A stretch of 10,311 nt of DNA. Source: Spirochaetia bacterium. GTDB taxonomy: Bacteria > Patescibacteriota > Minisyncoccia > UBA6257 > UBA9933. The notes under the pieces were generated by a model. The model made no database searches, was not told the origin of the DNA, and saw only the letters and a program-made list of their open reading frames with translations. A program made the position numbers and the translations under genes. This document shows, one piece after another, positions 6,762 through 10,311 of the stretch (within the stretch, counting starts at the first letter, position 1; each line of letters starts with the position of its first letter). The DNA lies in the NCBI GenBank assembly GCA_007279775.1, contig QYPD01000024.1, forward strand, positions 1-10,311, in the 5' to 3' direction.

Positions 6762-7844
6762 ATGGACAGTAAAGGAGCGGGTTTTATAGCGGTTTTAATA
6801 GTTTGGGGCGGGCTTTTCTATTTATTTGCTGCGAATCCAGTTGCGTCAAGCGTTTCCGCGGGGAACGGGAGTTTTTCGGCCGCCGCGTTTTCGGCTTTGG
6901 ATGGCGCTTTTGGCGGCGGAGGCGGTTTAAGCGAGCCGTTTGGTTTTGTTGACGAAAAAGGAAATTTTCAAAAATCGCAAATACATTTTAATAATCCGGT
7001 TAATATTTCGCAAATAGAAATTTCTTCAACGGATTCTCCATTGTTTTTTGCCGCTTCGGGTTCCGGTCTTTTTGCCAGTAAAGACGCCGGTTTGAATTGG
7101 TATTCTTTTTCCGACGTTGAGCATAAATTAGATTCAAATATGGCGGTTTATAAAATTTTGTTCAATTCGGAAAACAAAAAAGAATCATTTATTTCCGTTT
7201 TTTCAAACGGCAAAGGAATAATTTACAAAAGCGAAAATAATTTTTTCTCTTTGGAAAAATTAATTGAGTTTGATAACGAGGGAGTTTACGACTTCGGCTT
7301 GAAAAATAACAGCCTTTATCTTGGGCTTTCAAACGGTAAGCTGATAATTTATTCGCTTGATAAAAACGAAAGCCGAATTTTAACAACTTTTTCTTCGCCG
7401 ATTACGGGTTTAAAAATTTTGCCGGGCGGAAATCTAATTTATCTGACCTTGAAGTCCGGCGGGCTTTATTTGAGTTATGACGACGGCCAGTCTTTCGCCA
7501 GGCTTCAATATTTGGATAATTACAAGGGTGCGGATAAAATCAATGGATTTTTCGTTTCGCCGTATGACACCTTTTCTGTTTACGCGGCCACCGATTACGG
7601 CTTGATACGCTCATTTGACGCCGGAACCACTTGGAAAGTTTTCAAATCTTTGCCTTCGGAAACCGCAAGCGTTTCCGCGGTGGCGTTAAATGGCAAAAGC
7701 GAAATATTTGCGGCTTCAAACGGGAAAATTTACAAGAGCCGTGATAACGGCCAAAATTGGCAGATAATTGAAACAAATATCGGAGCGCAAATATCGGTTA
7801 TGGTTTTTAGTGGAGACCGAGTTATAATAGGAATAGCAGAATAG
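6762..7844 (+). CDS. Exported or membrane-anchored Asp-box (BNR/YCF48-like) beta-propeller protein
   Basis: The 360-residue protein begins with a hydrophobic helix (FIAVLIVWGGLFYLFAA, residues 8-24), a signal anchor or uncleaved signal, followed by an Ala/Ser/Gly-rich linker ending in GGGGG (51-55). The rest is beta-propeller-like with Asp-boxes (SxDxGxxW): SKDAGLNW (106-113), SYDDGQSF (238-245), SFDAGTTW (284-291) and SRDNGQNW (326-333), plus a degenerate one at 157-164. Such repeats occur in sialidases, sortilin/Vps10-type proteins and the photosystem assembly factor YCF48. The catalytic residues of sialidases are not evident, so binding or assembly is more likely than hydrolysis. It lies 16 nt after the delta'-like gene and may share its transcript. 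No clear Shine-Dalgarno sequence precedes the ATG. Confidence 0.8.
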   Translation: MDSKGAGFIAVLIVWGGLFYLFAANPVASSVSAGNGSFSAAAFSALDGAFGGGGGLSEPFGFVDEKGNFQKSQIHFNNPVNISQIEISSTDSPLFFAASGSGLFASKDAGLNWYSFSDVEHKLDSNMAVYKILFNSENKKESFISVFSNGKGIIYKSENNFFSLEKLIEFDNEGVYDFGLKNNSLYLGLSNGKLIIYSLDKNESRILTTFSSPITGLKILPGGNLIYLTLKSGGLYLSYDDGQSFARLQYLDNYKGADKINGFFVSPYDTFSVYAATDYGLIRSFDAGTTWKVFKSLPSETASVSAVALNGKSEIFAASNGKIYKSRDNGQNWQIIETNIGAQISVMVFSGDRVIIGIAE

Positions 7845-7851
7845 TTGAAAA

Positions 7852-7964
7852 TTGAAAAATCAAAAATCAAAATTACAGATGTAAAATGTTAAAATTGTTT
7901 AAATTTAAAATCATTTTATAACTTTACATTGTCATTTTTCATTTTGATATTTACATTTTTAATT
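7852..7964 (+). repeat. Dispersed intergenic repeat, copy 2 (upstream of frr)
   Basis: This is the second copy of the element found before mreB. Identical blocks are 7852-7877 (26 nt) and 7923-7959 (37 nt), and after one mismatch AATT also matches. The inner part differs in sequence and length. As in copy 1, the element starts a few bases after the preceding stop codon and ends exactly 11 nt before the next ATG. Confidence 0.8.
7929..7957 (+). promoter_or_regulatory. Promoter-like hexamers in repeat copy 2, ahead of frr
   Basis: TTGTCA (7929-7934) and TACATT (7952-7957), 17 nt apart, sit in the identical 37-nt block shared with the mreB upstream region, at the same distance from the start codon. 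A TTG in the first box could be misread as the start of a longer frr frame. Confidence 0.35.
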
Positions 7965-7970
7965 GATTAT

Positions 7971-8519
7971 ATGAATATAACAAAAGGTTTAGAATTAAAA
8001 ATAAGCGAAACAATAAACTATTTTAAGAACCAATTATCTTCAATCCGTGGAGGCAGGCCGAACGCCAAATTGGTTGAAGACATTTCAGTTGAATATTTCG
8101 GCCAGAGATTGCCTATTAAGCAATTGGGTTCTATTAATATAGTTCCTCCGCGCGAAATTCAAATTTCGGTTTGGGACAAAAATGCCGCTTCGGCCGTTTT
8201 AAAAGCGATTGAAGCTTCAAATTTGAATATCGGAGCCAATTTAGACGGTAACGTTATCAGGGTTAATCTGCCACCGCTTTCGGGCGAACGCAGGCAGGAG
8301 CTTACAAAACTTGTAAAAAGAGAAGCTGAAGAAGCAAAAATAAGAGTCCGCGGTTTGCGTGATGAAGAGAATAAAGAAATAAATCGGCAGTTTGAAGGCA
8401 AAGAAATCGGCGAAGACGAAAAGTTTAAGCTCAAAGAAAAAGTTCAAGAGAGTGTTGATAGGGTGAATGGGGAAGTTGAAAAGATTTTAGAAGGGAAGAT
8501 AAAAGAAATAGAGGAGTAA
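7971..8519 (+). CDS. frr: Ribosome recycling factor
   Basis: RRF, with EF-G, splits the post-termination ribosome in the cytoplasm. From the ATG at 7971 the protein is 182 residues, close to the usual 185. Family landmarks are IRGGRPNAKLVEDI (near residues 26-39), the domain II strands VEYFGQRLPIKQLGSINI and PREIQISVWD, then LPPLSGERRQELTKLVKREAEEAKIRVRGLRDE, read here as LPPLSGERRQELTKLVK and EEAKIRVRGLRDE, with the conserved Arg-rich patch of domain I, and a charged C-terminal helix. An upstream in-frame TTG (7929) would add 14 hydrophobic residues encoded by the dispersed repeat and is rejected. The neighbour downstream is an RseP-type protease, an arrangement reminiscent of the frr-...-rseP order in many bacteria. 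Confidence 0.96.
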   Translation: MNITKGLELKISETINYFKNQLSSIRGGRPNAKLVEDISVEYFGQRLPIKQLGSINIVPPREIQISVWDKNAASAVLKAIEASNLNIGANLDGNVIRVNLPPLSGERRQELTKLVKREAEEAKIRVRGLRDEENKEINRQFEGKEIGEDEKFKLKEKVQESVDRVNGEVEKILEGKIKEIEE

Positions 8520-8736
8520 AAAAACAAATCTTTTCCCGCCAGCCGGTTTTCAGCTCGGATAAATTGTATTCGCTCAAAGCAAAAAACCGACGGAAAATGT
8601 CGAACTCAACCTCCGCTTCGCTTCGGGATTCAGACAAGCACCATTTTCCCGCTTTTTTCCTTTTCGCTCGGTAATTTATAACCTCGCTTCAAAAGGCTGG
8701 TCATAAAAAAGATTTATTCTTTAAAGAAATAAAAAA
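8520..8736. other. 217-bp GC-richer intergenic region of unknown content
   Basis: By hand count 8521-8700 is 45% G+C (81/180), against about 13% at 5001-5060, so this gap is not ordinary spacer. Small inverted pairs are CGGTTTT (8544-8550) with AAAACCG (8583-8589), and GGAAAATG (8592-8599) with CATTTTCC (8642-8649). TTTTCCCGC occurs twice (near 8531 and 8645). On the minus strand a frame stays open across most of it, with peptide pieces such as SESRSEAEVEFDIFRRFF and a TTG start at 8637; it would run into the 3' end of frr (to 8431). A weak -10-like TATAAC (8677-8682) and an AT-only hairpin just before the rseP ATG (8713-8733) are also present. It may be a structured RNA, a small gene, or a gene remnant. 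Confidence 0.4.
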
Positions 8737-10200
8737 ATGTTACTAGGAATAATTTTCGTCATAATTTTTCTTTCGGTTTTAATTTTAGTCCATGAGCTTG
8801 GGCATTTTTTAACTGCGAAGAAATTCGGGCTTTTGGTTGAAGAATTCGGTTTTGGTTTGCCTCCTAAAATTTGGGGTAAAAAAATAGGTGAGACTATTTA
8901 TAGCATAAATGCTTTGCCTTTTGGTGGGTTTGTCAAAATTTACGGCGAAAACAGGGATGAATCCGAAAATGACAATCCGAATCTACAAATAAATCCGAAT
9001 ACGCCAAACGAAATTAAGATAATAGAATCCGAACTATCGTATAAATTAACAGGTTTATTTTTTGAAACACATAAACAAATTGGCAGATTTGCTCGTGAAA
9101 AACAACACGGGGATTTTTTGGAAAATCTATTTAAGCAGAATGAAATAAATTATAAACGCGAAGTTCCTATTTCAATAGGCGGCTCTAATTCAAATATAGT
9201 GGATTTTATCGTGGAAGATAAAATTATTATTGAATTAAAGAGTAAGCCTTTTATTGGCAAAAGCGATTATTATCAAACCAAGCGATATTTGGACGCGGCT
9301 AATTTAGAGCTTGGACTAATAGTCAATTTTAGAGAAACTTATCTTAAACCTAAACGGGTTTTAAATTATAAAGACGGCGTTGTCGGGGAAGATTCAAAGC
9401 AATTTGTAGATTTGAATGAAATTCGTAGTTTCGGATTGCTCTCTATTTGGAAACGGGCGGTTATTCTTGTTTCCGGCGTTTTAATGAATTTTTTGTTCGG
9501 CTGGTTGGTAATTTCGGTGATACTTTCACTTGGCGTTCCCCAAAGCGTTGTTATTAGCGAAATTTTTAAAGGCACTCCCGCGGAAACTGCCGGATTAAAA
9601 GTGGGCGACGCGATATTGGGAATGTCGACAAATGATTTTATTAAATTCACCAATGATAATAAAGGAAAAGAAATAATCGTTAAAGTTGAACGCGACGGCG
9701 TTGAAAAAGAAATAAAAGCGACGCCGAGAACAAATCCGCCGGCGGGCGAAGGCGCTTTGGGAATCGGTTTGTTTGAGTCTGGAGCGCCGAGCCAAAATTT
9801 TTTCCTCGCTCTTTGGGACGGGATGAAAATGTCGGTTGAAATAGTCAGAATGATTTTTATTGCGTTGTTTAATCTTATTGTCGGAGTTTTTTCGGGAGGT
9901 AAAGTTGGTCTTGAACAAGTGAGCGGGCCGGTTGGAATCGTAAAAATAACGGCGCAGGCGAGCGGTCTGGGAATCGTTTATTTGCTTCAGCTTCTGGCTT
10001 TGATTTCTTTTAATTTGGCGGTAATAAACATTTTTCCTTTTCCGGCGCTGGACGGAGGCAGATTGTTTTTCTTATTGATTGAAAAAATAAAAGGTTCGCC
10101 ATTGCCGGCGAAATTTGAAAACTACGCAAACGCCGCCGGAATGGCGTTGTTGCTCATTTTGATGGTTGTGATTACAATTAGGGATATAGTAAGATTTTGA
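8737..10200 (+). CDS. rseP: RseP-family site-2 zinc metalloprotease carrying an inserted nuclease-like domain
   Basis: RseP-type proteases cut transmembrane segments of anti-sigma factors and signal-peptide remnants inside the membrane. Here TM1 carries the zinc motif HELGH (residues 19-23, His19, Glu20, His23). The GGFVKIYGE segment (63-71) is the cytoplasmic membrane-associated beta loop, and TM2 is at about 239-262 after IWKRAVILVSGVLMNF. A PDZ domain covers about 268-330 (IFKGTPAETAGLKVGDAIL). Further on are EQVSGPVGIVK (393-403) and the TM3 motif NIFPFPALDGGR (431-442) with the third zinc ligand Asp439. TM4 is at about 463-483. All protease residues are intact. Residues about 76-213 are extra: a GxxExxY/PD-(D/E)XK domain in the cytoplasmic loop, which explains 487 residues instead of roughly 350-370. 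The stop codon is TGA. The ATG at 8737 is natural; no Shine-Dalgarno sequence is evident. Confidence 0.93.
   Translation: MLLGIIFVIIFLSVLILVHELGHFLTAKKFGLLVEEFGFGLPPKIWGKKIGETIYSINALPFGGFVKIYGENRDESENDNPNLQINPNTPNEIKIIESELSYKLTGLFFETHKQIGRFAREKQHGDFLENLFKQNEINYKREVPISIGGSNSNIVDFIVEDKIIIELKSKPFIGKSDYYQTKRYLDAANLELGLIVNFRETYLKPKRVLNYKDGVVGEDSKQFVDLNEIRSFGLLSIWKRAVILVSGVLMNFLFGWLVISVILSLGVPQSVVISEIFKGTPAETAGLKVGDAILGMSTNDFIKFTNDNKGKEIIVKVERDGVEKEIKATPRTNPPAGEGALGIGLFESGAPSQNFFLALWDGMKMSVEIVRMIFIALFNLIVGVFSGGKVGLEQVSGPVGIVKITAQASGLGIVYLLQLLALISFNLAVINIFPFPALDGGRLFFLLIEKIKGSPLPAKFENYANAAGMALLLILMVVITIRDIVRF
8962..9375 (+). other. In-frame GxxExxY-type PD-(D/E)XK domain inserted in rseP, probable selfish insert
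   Basis: The insert encodes about 138 residues. An Asn/Pro-rich linker (ESENDNPNLQINPNTPNE) leads into IIESELSYKLTGLFFETH, then GRFAREKQHGDFLENLF, a helical start typical of the GxxExxY family in its variant form. The nuclease-fold core follows: VDFIVEDKIIIELKSK with Asp156 and Glu166-x-Lys168, and then YYQTKRYLDAANLELGLIVNF with a helix-borne Gln180. It ends near LKPKRVLNYKD. Hand-counted GC of 9001-9360 is 31% (112/360), against 43% (103/240) for 9541-9780 in the same gene. ATCCGAA occurs at 8961, 8975, 8993 and 9027, at the upstream junction. The frame is kept and the nuclease residues are intact, so it may be active. Mobility is inference. Confidence 0.75.
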
Positions 10201-10209
10201 ATTTAAAAG

Positions 10210-10218
10210 TTATCCACA
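10210..10218 (+). promoter_or_regulatory. Perfect DnaA-box-like 9-mer
   Basis: TTATCCACA matches the strict bacterial DnaA-box consensus TTATNCACA. It lies 9 nt after the rseP stop codon and upstream of a promoter candidate. A single box may serve DnaA-dependent control or be chance; I saw no cluster of boxes in this window, and the sequence stops too soon to judge whether an origin follows. Confidence 0.4.
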
Positions 10219-10227
10219 TTTTTCTAT

Positions 10228-10255
10228 TTGCGTTAAGCTTGCCTGTTGTTATAAT
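10228..10255 (+). promoter_or_regulatory. Candidate sigma70-type promoter near the window end
   Basis: TTGCGT (10228-10233) and a perfect TATAAT (10250-10255) are separated by 16 nt, followed by an ATG at 10271. This is the best -10 box in the window, and it suggests that a new transcription unit begins here. Confidence 0.5.
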
Positions 10256-10270
10256 AAATAATATAAACAT

Positions 10271-10311
10271 ATGAACAACCTTTCACGAGAGAGAGAGAGA
10301 GAGAGAGAGAG
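10271..10311 (+). CDS. Possible start of a truncated gene running into a GA repeat
   Basis: An ATG sits 15 nt after a perfect -10 box and opens a frame reading MNNLSR followed by alternating Glu-Arg from the dinucleotide run. Only about five codons are non-repetitive, so no product can be named. In many bacteria proS follows rseP, but MNNLSR is not a recognisable ProS start. The frame may be genuine for a few codons and then replaced by assembly artefact. Confidence 0.25.
   Translation, partial: MNNLSRERERERE
10287..10311 (+). repeat. Pure GA dinucleotide run at the window edge
   Basis: Twenty-five bases of uninterrupted GA alternate to the last base. No other dinucleotide run of this kind occurs in the window. 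Its place at the very end suggests a contig broken at, or terminated by, a low-complexity artefact; a true microsatellite is the alternative. Confidence 0.8.

Noticed and set aside
6762..7844. Sialidase identity for the Asp-box protein
   Set aside because: Asp-boxes alone are structural; the Arg triad and Tyr/Glu of sialidases cannot be placed.
7929..7970. TTG start giving frr 14 extra hydrophobic N-terminal residues
   Set aside because: These codons are part of the dispersed repeat shared with the mreB upstream region, and RRF homologues start at the equivalent of the ATG at 7971.
8713..8733. Hairpin before rseP as a terminator or regulator
   Set aside because: The stem is AT-only, has a bulge and almost no loop, and would be very weak.
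2..10200. Recoded UGA (Gly), as in Gracilibacteria or SR1
   Set aside because: None of the long frames needs an in-frame TGA to be read through, and rseP ends naturally at TGA.

Overview
The window reads as a piece of a Candidate Phyla Radiation (Patescibacteria, most likely Parcubacteria-type) genome, either a contig or close to a contig end. This rests on AT-rich spacers between tightly packed genes, a very short DNA polymerase III delta'-type protein, an unrecognised roughly 420-residue protein beside a PfkB-type kinase, two membrane-anchored beta-propeller proteins, and start sites that almost all lack a clear Shine-Dalgarno sequence. All long frames are open without internal TGA, and TGA ends the last complete gene, so the standard bacterial code fits. 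The taxonomic call is inference, since no rRNA gene is present.

Layout. Positions 2-781 hold the 3' part of a PfkB-family sugar/nucleoside kinase. It overlaps a conserved-looking protein of unknown function (763-2019). A hairpin between converging genes (2111-2144) separates this pair from a minus-strand PEGA/beta-propeller membrane protein (2153-3505). A 223-bp divergent region carries face-to-face promoter candidates and a strikingly structured leader in front of murA (3729-4994). Then follow mreB (5115-6122), a delta'-like clamp-loader protein (6125-6745), a secreted or anchored Asp-box propeller (6762-7844), frr (7971-8519) and an RseP-type site-2 protease (8737-10200). The window ends shortly after a perfect DnaA-box-like 9-mer and a good promoter candidate, inside a pure GA dinucleotide run.

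Functionally the centre is a cell-envelope and growth cluster: MurA makes the first committed peptidoglycan precursor, MreB organises lateral wall synthesis, and RseP cleaves membrane proteins. Replication (delta') and translation (ribosome recycling factor) housekeeping genes lie between them.

The most notable signals are four. (1) A complete GxxExxY/PD-(D/E)XK nuclease-like domain sits in frame inside the RseP protease, with lower GC than its host gene. (2) The murA leader has a 20-bp long-range stem that covers the start region, two internal hairpins, and a mutually exclusive alternative pairing. (3) A dispersed intergenic repeat fills the gaps before both mreB and frr and places identical promoter-like hexamers at identical spacing from both start codons. 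(4) Heptanucleotide tandem repeats occur both inside a coding region (pfkB) and just after a stop codon.
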